The notes beneath the pieces were generated by a model. It was given only the letters and a program-made list of their open reading frames with translations, was not told the DNA's origin and ran no database searches. A program made the translations under genes and the position numbers. From a virus, in the IMG/VR virus record IMGVR_UViG_3300032181_000394, positions 1 through 41,094 of that record: DNA of 41,094 bases, one strand, 5' to 3'. Below, piece after piece: positions 16,201 through 22,300 of the stretch (positions are counted from its first letter, which is position 1; each line of letters starts with the position of its first letter).

Positions 16201-18259
16201 ATAGAATATCATCGATGCAATCTTGATTGGCAGTTCCGTTTGGTGGAGTCCATGAAGGGAACTGTTGGGTCATCAAATAGAATGCTTCATGTGCAATGAA
16301 GTCCTTATTCTTTTGAATAAGTCTATATGCATCACCTGCCTTTTGAGATACCGCTTGCGTGGGATCTACAATAATCGTATTGTCAGTATATGGAGAAATT
16401 GAGGTGTAAGTTCCTGCTGCAAGAATATTTCTAAGTGCTTCAATAGAAAGTTCTCTTGCTTCACGAATAGCATATTTTGTTTCTTCTAACTCTCCATCAA
16501 CATAAGCAACAGCGCCACCAAGTAGATACTTTTCTCCTGCTTCTACAGACGCAGCATTTCCACCATAGAACAAGTCATGTGATACATGATCAATAATTGT
16601 TTTAAGATCTCTCTTACATTTGGTAGCATCAAAACTTGTATTAGGAAATTCTGCCTGAACTCTTCCTAATGCTTCTTCTGCAACATATTCTTTATTTCGT
16701 TGAATCAAATCAACGGCATCTTGATAACGGAAAGAATTTGTTTCTGTTGATGGGAATTTAAATGGTGAGTTTAGTAGTGTTGCTACAATATAGTGATCAC
16801 TAGATTCTAGTGTTACTGCTGGAGGAGCATATGTAGAACTACCACCACTAATACCAACAATGTCTGTTGGAGTATCTTTGTATACTACAAACTTCGTGCT
16901 GAATCCGTCTGTAGTTTCAATACGATGAGAGATTTTCTGTCTACCATTAAATCTTGCTAGGTCGCCATATGCTCCACTGCTAGCAAATCCATCAATATCT
17001 ACATATTGTCCTACTTCATAATCATGATATTGGTCAACTTCAAAAATAAGACCATCTGGATATGTATCAGATGCTTCGATACTCAATACAGAATATAAAG
17101 TATGTGAAGTTACATGCTTTACAACTTCTACTTCAATTCTTTGAGAGTTAACTCTATCTGCAATTAGAGTAGCAGGGTTTCCATTATCATCATATGTAAT
17201 AGTGTCTGCTCTTAGAATAGCACCAGTTACCTCTTCAAGAATAAAAGAACCACTTAGGTTAGTTCCTTCATCAAAAGTAACTTCTGTAATTGTTGCACTA
17301 CCACCAGAACTGGAGGTTACAGTTTTTCCTGCTTCCAATCCTGTTACAGGAGAATTTTCGCTGAAGATTACTTCAAACTTTGGAGCACCAAAATATTGAT
17401 AACCAACTTCAAAGTTCCTACCAGTAGTTCCTCCTAAATTTTTGTCGTAATAGATTCTTTGCTTATCGTCAAATACATAAGCAAAATTCCAAGTATCGAT
17501 AGCATTACCATTGGCATCAATCTGATCTCGGAAAGTGAGACCAAAAACATAGTTTTCACTGGCAGCTTTGAACATGTTCTTGCCAGCGTTTCTTGGTCTA
17601 CAAATGACCAAACGAATATTGTCACCAACAACTGAACATTTTGGTGGCAATGAAATTGGGTTGTCTTCTAGATATTCACCACCAGCAACGATTAGAGTTT
17701 CTTTCTGGTCGGTAATTGATGCTAACTGAGCACCACGTTTAATAGTTTTTACAGGTTTCGTTGCAGATCTACCATCAAAGGTATCGTCTCCAATCTGCTC
17801 GGAAACATAGATACGACCACCAACGTCATTTGTAGCAATATTGTAAACAAAGTTAGTCGTAGCAACTTTGTTGCTATCATCTCTGAAAGACGGAGTTTCC
17901 GACGTTGGGAAAAAAGTCTGACCAGTATCAGGATCTGTAAATGTTGTTAGGTTTGGCGCTTTCAGATTTAACTGTGGATTGACAATCGTGTCAATATCCA
18001 AGTTGTTAATTCTTGCAGTATCTGAAATGATCGAAGTGGTCGTTCTAATTTGACCATCAACGTCCAATTCAAACAGAGGATCCTCTGTATTAATACCAAC
18101 ACGGATTAGTTTATCACCCCCTACATCGGTTTGCTTGGCGAAAATTGCAGTCTTCTCATCTGCAGCACCACCGATAGTAACCTTTGCGGTGGTATCATTT
18201 TTAATCTGCAAATTGGAGGATACAATCCTTTCCTTATCCGCATTAAATTCTAACGCCAT
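7283..18259 (-). CDS. Giant modular tail fibre protein, 3658 aa
   Basis: This is the largest gene in the window and lacks any recognised T4 counterpart. From the N-terminus it shows: a fibre-type start (VGINTEDPLFELDVDGQIRT); first part of a pectate-lyase-like beta-helix at about residues 148-245 (GRIYVSEQIGDDTFDG, PISLPPKCSVVGDN); two helical FGGN repeats; four FTC repeats and short HTFVSAT repeats; the second part of the beta-helix at about residues 1300-1420 (GGIGYKVIKDGYTQLVSCF); a third, divergent FGGN repeat; several GSGY and PTH-SGTV modules; fibre-shaft motifs (GVGLDADKLDGQEGLYY, NPVWHSGNV); and the C-terminal HP...EGPEHGVYVRG domain. It must be a long fibre or baseplate spike. An AATAAATA late box and AGAAGG precede the ATG. 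Confidence is high for a virion fibre, low for its exact position. Confidence 0.8.
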   Translation of the reverse strand: MALEFNADKERIVSSNLQIKNDTTAKVTIGGAADEKTAIFAKQTDVGGDKLIRVGINTEDPLFELDVDGQIRTTTSIISDTARINNLDIDTIVNPQLNLKAPNLTTFTDPDTGQTFFPTSETPSFRDDSNKVATTNFVYNIATNDVGGRIYVSEQIGDDTFDGRSATKPVKTIKRGAQLASITDQKETLIVAGGEYLEDNPISLPPKCSVVGDNIRLVICRPRNAGKNMFKAASENYVFGLTFRDQIDANGNAIDTWNFAYVFDDKQRIYYDKNLGGTTGRNFEVGYQYFGAPKFEVIFSENSPVTGLEAGKTVTSSSGGSATITEVTFDEGTNLSGSFILEEVTGAILRADTITYDDNGNPATLIADRVNSQRIEVEVVKHVTSHTLYSVLSIEASDTYPDGLIFEVDQYHDYEVGQYVDIDGFASSGAYGDLARFNGRQKISHRIETTDGFSTKFVVYKDTPTDIVGISGGSSTYAPPAVTLESSDHYIVATLLNSPFKFPSTETNSFRYQDAVDLIQRNKEYVAEEALGRVQAEFPNTSFDATKCKRDLKTIIDHVSHDLFYGGNAASVEAGEKYLLGGAVAYVDGELEETKYAIREARELSIEALRNILAAGTYTSISPYTDNTIIVDPTQAVSQKAGDAYRLIQKNKDFIAHEAFYLMTQQFPSWTPPNGTANQDCIDDILSNLDEITYDLLYGGNSKTYDAGNVYITNTLNGVTYPRTIEDGERDESVFAYNKARDLAVDVISNNVITVQGSHGFLQYRDTSITIDAVEIGQFTPTDATYDPATGDFVITFGSAHGLTTSNAIGLDRESFVFTCAMDGNKTEHALPGPGQLAYSSNLEITAVTTNTVTVNVGASGPDQQFTPTAAVYSPSAGTLVLTIGAHTLSVGEGVVIDDNSLSFTCDMDNNQSTKTYPRPGIDPYAGRSIPIAAVSADTITLNVGASAPNQYFTPTTASYDAGTGDLTLAIGQHGLGVGRGIVLEDESISFTCAKDGNQTIHAYPRTTDPAAGQSLTITNVAASQHTATDAPYDASTGVVTFTVAGHGFSNGDYVKIADGSLTYTCDLDGNTVQKSYPRAGYDYPSGRWLPIFNVTSNTFEINVGDSSYTGAHQFVSATANGIERQTGNITVNVGASPVGEQYTHTFVSATNNAVKHEPQSEHTFTGSTANSVKHLPQSAHTFVRASSNAVTAYQSYLTCQTEAGTINNLFGILTQAIGDDTNGVGNLNGITRTEPVVSTTYGDGACANVVSTVYTLFDIVLDILDGGLSPTRTLPSSALTDEDGNVVAVRDPWDDLPIIEVSPYIFNSSVISFIGGGGCEIDGTKVATPNVPRPNLPEQGKSMVAAAFTIISFGGIGYKVIKDGYTQLVSCFVIFCQDGILADTGGYASVTNSATNFGTYALRAQGYREEAYSFNEGIIENIIFDEVGRPTFEVNSLGGRPLEHYVMKIGGVENHIQGVSGGGEYFINKVVASTASAPFTVELEIDGAPDVNTGVSPVMRITGNSNRYTDAYNLLFNNGDYIGDEAVGIIENYTTLATAYTSGNTYEVGDIVLTPGGDYYIATQYVATAAATLDTNEFQLIVSSGETIGFQPDIEKCRRDTRLTVQSWAKDLLQDSNSNTWDAAKLYIDAVNGGVIHVNGFEDGTKAVFRVASVLSKLAINNLLRKPGVTLTAQEIQNGNYVAQYTVETPYRDLTITDSDTTNGDSDPINYTTGDCTDVQASIDTLLQLTEEILDETEVLSGLTRNDGIFNLTVLNRDKLIGKIVKFHRPSIVNSSSHTWEYAGSGNDYNALPQNGGQTGSTATKDFEQVSQAYGRVYSSGTDELGDFKIGYFAKVENRTGNITFGGTVEISEVSFLKISGGDITIEGFSADNTLGGIDASNSLLPTQKAVRDYITNNLGNFINKTYSTNPTPRALVELGDNGRINIDQLPALRPFNVFTVADQAERLALEGALAGDIAIQQDISLSFILNNDSEFQVLEIQPDPHYSFSNGDVITASPSTSQGTITSYTEGYIDTLFISDPGSNYTAPPSIYIGTSAASKISQRVYSSEQIANNGNLYTITNTSTLPGGSATPPTHTSGAVIHDDVEYTFVDSVEWAVGISPAVGDIVVASNGNVYRVTAVDTLTTAGNEPTHSGLRQNLTMGDSFAYEYIGRGWNNVDTYGYGVALKYYSHLDLGGSGIQNVYTVRATAISSTTQPSHTSGTVTHGDVDYLYVGDQATATATIANNRLASLELTNVGSGYNSDPIVTITNDPGDSTGAFASAEATARSRIAITIENNIKVNSGDTITDFFVGNPNDQPFTVTVTDAVNTSAQNINNWVQLTSSNIDASFITSGIIATARLGVADTNFPANSNSFLRGDQKYAPVTQFVRVADNDTPILLGSQFSRGSYIEEVYIRDGGSEYQVGTYSDATLLGAQAGAGNPNQGASGATANFIISDGAVQKIDVTNGGGGYLEPPAVSFEDAQGSPVVGPRAISEISAGVVTNVYILDGGNGLAQGLQVIFTSVGGAGASAAATATVSDGVVARVTITDGGVGYDTDFDVSPLPSSITVNQGGTGDDADLLAKLATRQLNFGTVDVDIKRLSGNTVSANNFSTVGVVKVWKEQFNFFSDGGIQIKEGDGVGLDADKLDGQEGLYYQNGNNFIDGTVGPTKLESGEDYEINITGSAGSAGLLEIVDTKTVNTQPTATPEGAQLAYKNNLTIANIPETNLKYQFLDDGGSQHQNLTFRRPRSSATDFSAGAVNGLAFTDNNNLFIRGTGGNFVSALTLADGGNGYVQGTYEDVPLGGGEGTGLRATIIVNSSGNISSVTMTDSGHGYDETGNAAGTFVVTLPESYFGLDNGRTRYNHWEANVNYAFNDVIYVGNTEARGFIYRVTLAGSSGTNPNDPPQHESGAATATGGTAEFTFIGYTNARIVATVASTVTGNWNTYKKMWSAGNDGPSSGLNADQLDDRELSWVTNALNINSGTLSNRRLPDQLSQKDVNNRIRVTAPNPDFQSPNNGLFYDLYLEGFANTTELDELDTQIAAGEVRLNLYTVTNVNKGTIKVLDYTVNTEESDFYWAENTAYVLDRLIQYGYNIYRSTAAISNSGTTPPTHVGGTINDLEFIGKVTNPWTIVTAELVSGVLDEEIVKVGNAVRPATYYAIADWSITKRSDYSVSKHNLTSDNTGNPFYILGNQDQITSPSIRFQSSGSTFADQFGFDVAMTVSGGSTTTGTGNMNISCSDLQVNGNPVWHSGNVQFVSGIFYPAAWVAAAQYNEGDRVSVDGNKIYTITSPGAGQTAGSTAPTHLSGTVTLDGIDYTYTDPDSYDTSANSKGVLRDPDGNVSFNTVIGSLRGAASLNVLKSGDTMSGDLQFNQTNTGIKWAMNTDGAGIFFKNDEDGDTNSYLEYYTQDNGDEYHVWTVYTPSATRRELMRLEQTEVDPDGGGPLTATYQGNEQAKLTLSGYFEFSANSESKITTAGTRITLVADAFLENAFDSKLILAKNNDPEYPGQVRLHISENDTANFFVGREAGGAAVTQLMQINKDGNAVIGTQSPTSNYKLKVEGTLAATSKSFVIDHPTKENYQLVYGSLEGPEHGVYVRGKTRDDIVELPEYWTELVDENSITVQLTPIGNHHSWVDKIEDNKVYIGGGAAFYFIQAERKDIDKLQTEVELTEE
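13258..13742 (-). repeat. FGGN helical repeat, divergent copy in the 3658-aa protein
   Basis: This encodes RYTDAYNLLFNNGDYIGDEA, then an inserted beta module (YEVGDIVLTPGGDYYIATQ), then EKCRRDTRLTVQSWAKDLLQ and a closing helical stretch. The order matches the other FGGN repeats, but the FGGN box itself has decayed to QDSN. Confidence 0.6.
14688..14935 (-). repeat. Short HTFVSATxNAVKH repeats
   Basis: Four units in a row within the 3658-aa protein: HQFVSATANGIER, HTFVSATNNAVKHEPQS, HTFTGSTANSVKHLPQS and HTFVRASSNAVTAYQ. They follow directly on the FTC repeats and look like a short beta array. Confidence 0.65.
14925..15931 (-). repeat. Four tandem FTC repeats in the 3658-aa protein
   Basis: Four units of about 75-87 aa each carry one cysteine in a conserved context: FTCAMDGNKT (about 15786-15810), FTCDMDNNQS (15528-15550), FTCAKDGNQT (15267-15291) and YTCDLDGNTV (15047-15070). 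Each is followed by a Pro box (YPR in units 2-4; altered to LPGPG in unit 1) and then by a VNVGAS-type end. The regular single Cys per unit is notable. Confidence 0.75.
16003..16335 (-). repeat. FGGN helical repeat, second copy in the 3658-aa protein
   Basis: This encodes AYRLIQKNKDFIAHEAFYL, then EITYDLLYGGNSKTYDAGN, then SVFAYNKARDLAVDVISN. The helical first part, the YGGN core and the closing helix occur in the same order as in the neighbouring copy and in the gp7-position protein. Confidence 0.7.
16421..16733 (-). repeat. FGGN helical repeat, first copy in the 3658-aa protein
   Basis: This encodes FRYQDAVDLIQRNKEYVAEE, then TKCKRDLKTIIDHVSHDLFY and GGNAASVEAGEKY, then ARELSIEALRNIL. It is the clearest copy in this protein and is followed closely by the second. 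Confidence 0.7.
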
Positions 18260-18281
18260 TTTATGCCTTCTGTCGTAACTT

Positions 18282-18289
18282 TATTTATT
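18282..18289 (-). promoter_or_regulatory. Late promoter (AATAAATA) for the 3658-aa gene
   Basis: The minus strand reads AATAAATA in the 44-nt gap after the 96-aa gene, 22 nt upstream of the giant gene's ATG. It fits the NATAAATA late box. The leader holds AGAAGG as a ribosome site. Confidence 0.6.
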
Positions 18290-18303
18290 ATGGTAAATGG
18301 TAA

Positions 18304-18594
18304 TCAATCTTCTACACTTGATTCTTGTTCTAAGATATCCGAATCATCAAAGCAATCTACATAAAAATCAATAACCCCAAAATTCAAATCTAACTCTTCT
18401 TCTATAGACATACGAATTTCATCAAACTGTTCTTCCTTAGAATAAAATTGAACCATAAGTTCAGTATCATTATCTTCTAGAATTTGAAAGTCTTCAATTT
18501 CTGCGGAATCTACATTAAAATATTCCAAATAAACTTCTCTATTAAATCCAGGTCCCTTTTCAAAATTTAATTGATATTCAGTTAGTTTTTCCAT
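18304..18594 (-). CDS. Acidic hypothetical protein, 96 aa
   Basis: I do not recognise this protein. It starts MEKLTEYQLNFEKGPGFNRE and is strongly acidic, with dense Asp/Glu throughout and an end DSDILEQESSVED. There is no signal peptide, membrane segment or repeat. It sits between a 256-aa structural gene and the giant fibre, each side separated by a late-promoter-bearing gap, so it is likely expressed late. A small acidic protein here could be an assembly chaperone or DNA-mimic-like factor, but nothing in the sequence proves either. The ribosome site is weak. Confidence 0.65.
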   Translation of the reverse strand: MEKLTEYQLNFEKGPGFNREVYLEYFNVDSAEIEDFQILEDNDTELMVQFYSKEEQFDEIRMSIEEELDLNFGVIDFYVDCFDDSDILEQESSVED

Positions 18595-18616
18595 TTTATT
18601 AAGTGAAGTCTCTGTC

Positions 18617-18624
18617 TATTTATT
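18617..18624 (-). promoter_or_regulatory. Late promoter (AATAAATA) for the 96-aa gene
   Basis: The minus strand reads AATAAATA and overlaps the TAA stop codon of the 256-aa gene (18620-18622), 22 nt upstream of the 96-aa ATG. The same stop/promoter overlap is seen before gp13. Confidence 0.6.
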
Positions 18625-19390
18625 CTCTTTGTGCTATCACATTAGTAATATGTGCAATGCATTGAACACCAGAACCATAGTTTTCAAGAGTTCCATTCGC
18701 AGATACTGATACTTGATATCCAAACGTTTGGTTTGAATTATTTACAAGTGGAATAACAGTCCAAGTATGTCCAGGAGGAACATTATCTTTAGTGACACTT
18801 GTTAAAACTCCAGCAAGAGTTAAATTATTTGCATTGTCACTCAATACCGTTGTTTCTATTTTTAAAGACAATTCCCAACTTTGTCCATAAGGAACAGAGA
18901 TTTCTAATGGAGAGTTGACAATTGGATTTACTGCATCAAAAACTGTTCCAGTAAAAAATGTGAATACACTGCTAGAAATAACTTCAGATACAGCATATGT
19001 TCCATCTTGAGATGAGTTGGGCGCATCAAAAATTACAGTGACATTTTGACCTGCAACTAACCCATGATCTGGAAGAGTAACTGTAACTACAGATTCATTT
19101 GCATTTACATTATAAGAAGCAAGTGGGTATCCTTTCCAAGTTAAAATACAATCCGCTTGAGAGAATGCTACCCTATTTGCTGGAAGATTGACAAAATCAT
19201 CTAATGTTACAGTAGATGATGTATCATTTGCGGTATTATATGAAATGAAATCTTTTTTAGATGCTGAAGTAAATGCAGAGTTAACTACCTCTACACTATT
19301 TGCTGCGGTAACGTTTCTACTAGAATCGATAATAGTATCTTCCGCAACAGCAAATCCAGCATCTGAATGTAATGGTTTTAATTGAGGCAT
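18620..19390 (-). CDS. Structural protein with beta-sandwich features, 256 aa
   Basis: This is not a protein I can name. It starts MPQLKPLHSDAGFAVAEDTI. A central segment, VVTVTLPDHGLVAGQNVTVI followed by DGTYAVSEVISSSVFTFFTG, is the 'HG..VG..V.V.......G.Y.V......FTF' beta pattern found repeatedly in phage tail and fibre proteins. The rest is Ser/Thr/Asn/Val rich, without membrane segments. It follows the 1747-aa gene by 6 nt and has a strong AGGAG ribosome site about 10 nt before the ATG, so high expression is likely. By position in the block replacing T4 genes 9-wac it is probably a fibre or baseplate accessory protein. Confidence 0.7.
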   Translation of the reverse strand: MPQLKPLHSDAGFAVAEDTIIDSSRNVTAANSVEVVNSAFTSASKKDFISYNTANDTSSTVTLDDFVNLPANRVAFSQADCILTWKGYPLASYNVNANESVVTVTLPDHGLVAGQNVTVIFDAPNSSQDGTYAVSEVISSSVFTFFTGTVFDAVNPIVNSPLEISVPYGQSWELSLKIETTVLSDNANNLTLAGVLTSVTKDNVPPGHTWTVIPLVNNSNQTFGYQVSVSANGTLENYGSGVQCIAHITNVIAQRE

Positions 19391-19396
19391 TTATCG

Positions 19397-22300
19397 TTAT
19401 CTCCTGATTAGTTGCGAAACCACTTTAATGTTATATAGAGCAGTATTGCTTGCTGTAGAGTGTGCAAAGTTGACAATAATATTCTTTGGAGAAGAAGTGT
19501 CAAGACTTAATGTAACATCTCCAAGAAGAGCATTATCATATAATTTATTCGTTTCAGTGTAAAGAATATCATTACCATTTTCTTTAATTAGATATGAAAT
19601 TTCAGAATACTGCCTTTGAGGATTTGACGTTGGAGTTGCAAACTGTTCTTCAATCTCAACAAAAATCTTACCAGAAACCGCAGTGTCCCAGGAGGATAGA
19701 GTAATACCAACAGATGTTGTAACTGAACTATCAAGTTGACCAGTATTTGAAATTAACTTTGTGTCAAGAAGTTCAAACTCTTTTAATTCATAATCTAATA
19801 CTTTCTGATAGTTATCAGATGCAGATCCATACCCTTTATTGAAAGATAAAGAACCATCACTAGTAATCTTATAAATCTGATTACTATTTGATGATGATGG
19901 ATTGAATCCAAAACTTATATCAGATAGTCCAGATTGGATCTTGAATTCACTGCTGTCTGGATTAAATACCAGATCAGTGGTATTAATATGGAAATCGTCT
20001 GTTACGACAAAATTAATGTTACGTGATTTAAAATCTAAAGTTCCAAATACTTTTCTTACATATGTTAGATCAACTGTTCCGTTGGTTACTGTTCCAGTTG
20101 TATGAACTGGTGGAGTGGAGGCATCTAATGTTCCTGTAGAATCTACAGAATAAACATTATCACCATAGTAAATATAATTTACATCGGGCAGAGTTGCCAG
20201 TGTTGCATCAGCACCCGCTACCCATTCATCAATACCAGTCAGATCATCATTTTGTATGGTTGAGATTGAACGATAAGTAAGTTTGTTTTGCTCTACAAAC
20301 TGACTTAATACTCCATCGTTGTAGAATCTAATCGTATTGTCATCATCACCAGGATTGAGTTCTGCTGAAATGAATGTATTGCCATCTACATCTCGAACAC
20401 CACCAAGAGAAACATAATAACCCTGAACCAATCCTTCAAATTGATTTCTATCTGTATTAAATCTAATAGAACCAGTTAGTGATGTTACAGGTCTCTGTGA
20501 ATCATCACCAGAAGGAAGTGCTAATGCTCCAACACCAGAAACAATTGTTTGCGAGTTTGCATCTGAACTTAGAGTTAAATTTCCAGATGAAGTTGCAATA
20601 GTATTATTATTGATTGTTAAAGTAGTTCCAACCGCAATACCATCTGGATCTACTGTAAGTTTCTTTGCAATGAGTTCGCCATTAACACTATTGAATTGAA
20701 TATTGTTAAATACTTCCAGGGAATCAACAGTTAAACTAAAAGCACTTGGTTGATAATCATACCAAACTAACGTAGCAGTTCCACTAACTTGACTGGAATC
20801 TGTTGTAGCTACTGTAAATGCATTACCAGAACCTGTAGTCAGAGACGATACTGTGAAAGTTGCTGGACCAGATGAGAATGTTTCTCCTTCTTCATCAGTG
20901 TAATCGCCAAATGTTGCACCAGCAATAGTAATTTCATCACCGATGGCGTATCCACTTCCGCCATCAGTTACAGTAACAGAAGTGATACTTCCAGAAGAAC
21001 TAATCGATGCAGAGAATACTGCTCCAATTCCATTTCCAGTAGTTGAATCTTGAGTTAAATTTGAATAACTGCCATCTGGTTCATAGTCTCCAGATTCTGA
21101 TGTAATTGTTACGTTGAGGATTTTTGAATTTAGTAGTGCATCATCAATTCTTAGAGAATCGCCTTGATTATATCCAAAACCAGATAAGTCATTTTGTGGA
21201 GTAATAGTAGCAATTTGTCCACTTGCATTTGTAGTTACATCAACCTTTAATCCAGTTCCAGTTCCAGTAACACTAATGACATCCAATTCTGTGTATGTTT
21301 CAGATGCGGGATATCCAGAACCAGCATTTGTAATGTTAACAGAACCAACGGCATCTTCGCCAAATACAGGAGAGGTTGTTCCAAGAGAACCACCAATACT
21401 TACTCTATAGACATAATCACCGCCATCAGAATAAACATAATCTCCTGCAGTTACTGTAGATCCATTAGAAAAAGATACATATCCAGATCTTGTAGATAGA
21501 TCTGTAAAAGAACTTGGTAGATTTAATATATCACCTACAGAATATCCAGCACCATAATCTGTAATTTCTAAGAAAGAAACTCCACTAAGATCGGTGATTG
21601 TAAATTCTAAATTTGATGTTGGTTGGACAGATGTCTGCTCTTGACCTTGCTCATCAGTATATGATAGATCTGTATAATCAATAGTAAGAACTTCGTTGCG
21701 ATCATATAATCCATTTCCTGGATTTGTGACCTCAACTTTAGTAACTACTCCACCACCAATAGTAATATTTGCAACTGCTCCACTGCCACTTCCTGCACCA
21801 CCAATATCTGCAACAGTTACTTGGAACCCAGAACCAGTTAAAGTATCAGCAGACTCAATTTCAAACTCTGCACCAGATCCAAACGTAGCATTAGAGACAA
21901 CAATTTGTCCTTGCATCGCTGCATGGTTTCCACAAACATAATAATATGTTCCTGAAGTTGCTAGACTTGTATCAAATACGACATTTCCACTAGTTTCACC
22001 TTGACCAGTTACAACATTTACTTCATATGCAGAATCATATCCACCAGTTTCGGAATCTAGTTGAGTTACAATATAAAAAGGATGTCCAGTAGCATTAACA
22101 CTAATAGTTAATGTGTCTCCTAAATTTACATTGATTGTAGGATCATCAGCACTGCTGTGAGTAGTAACAGCATCTGTTCCAGAAATTGAAAAATGATCTG
22201 CGTTGTTATTAGTCGCTGTTAATGTAAATGACGATACGGTGTATAAATCGCTTCCAGATACACTTAATGTATCGCCTACATCATATCCAGAACCAGATGC

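Noticed and set aside
21890-22183. Standalone plastocyanin (petE) gene
   Set aside because: The copper-site motif is in frame inside a 1747-aa open frame, with no start, signal peptide or stop of its own, so it is a domain and not a separate host-derived gene.
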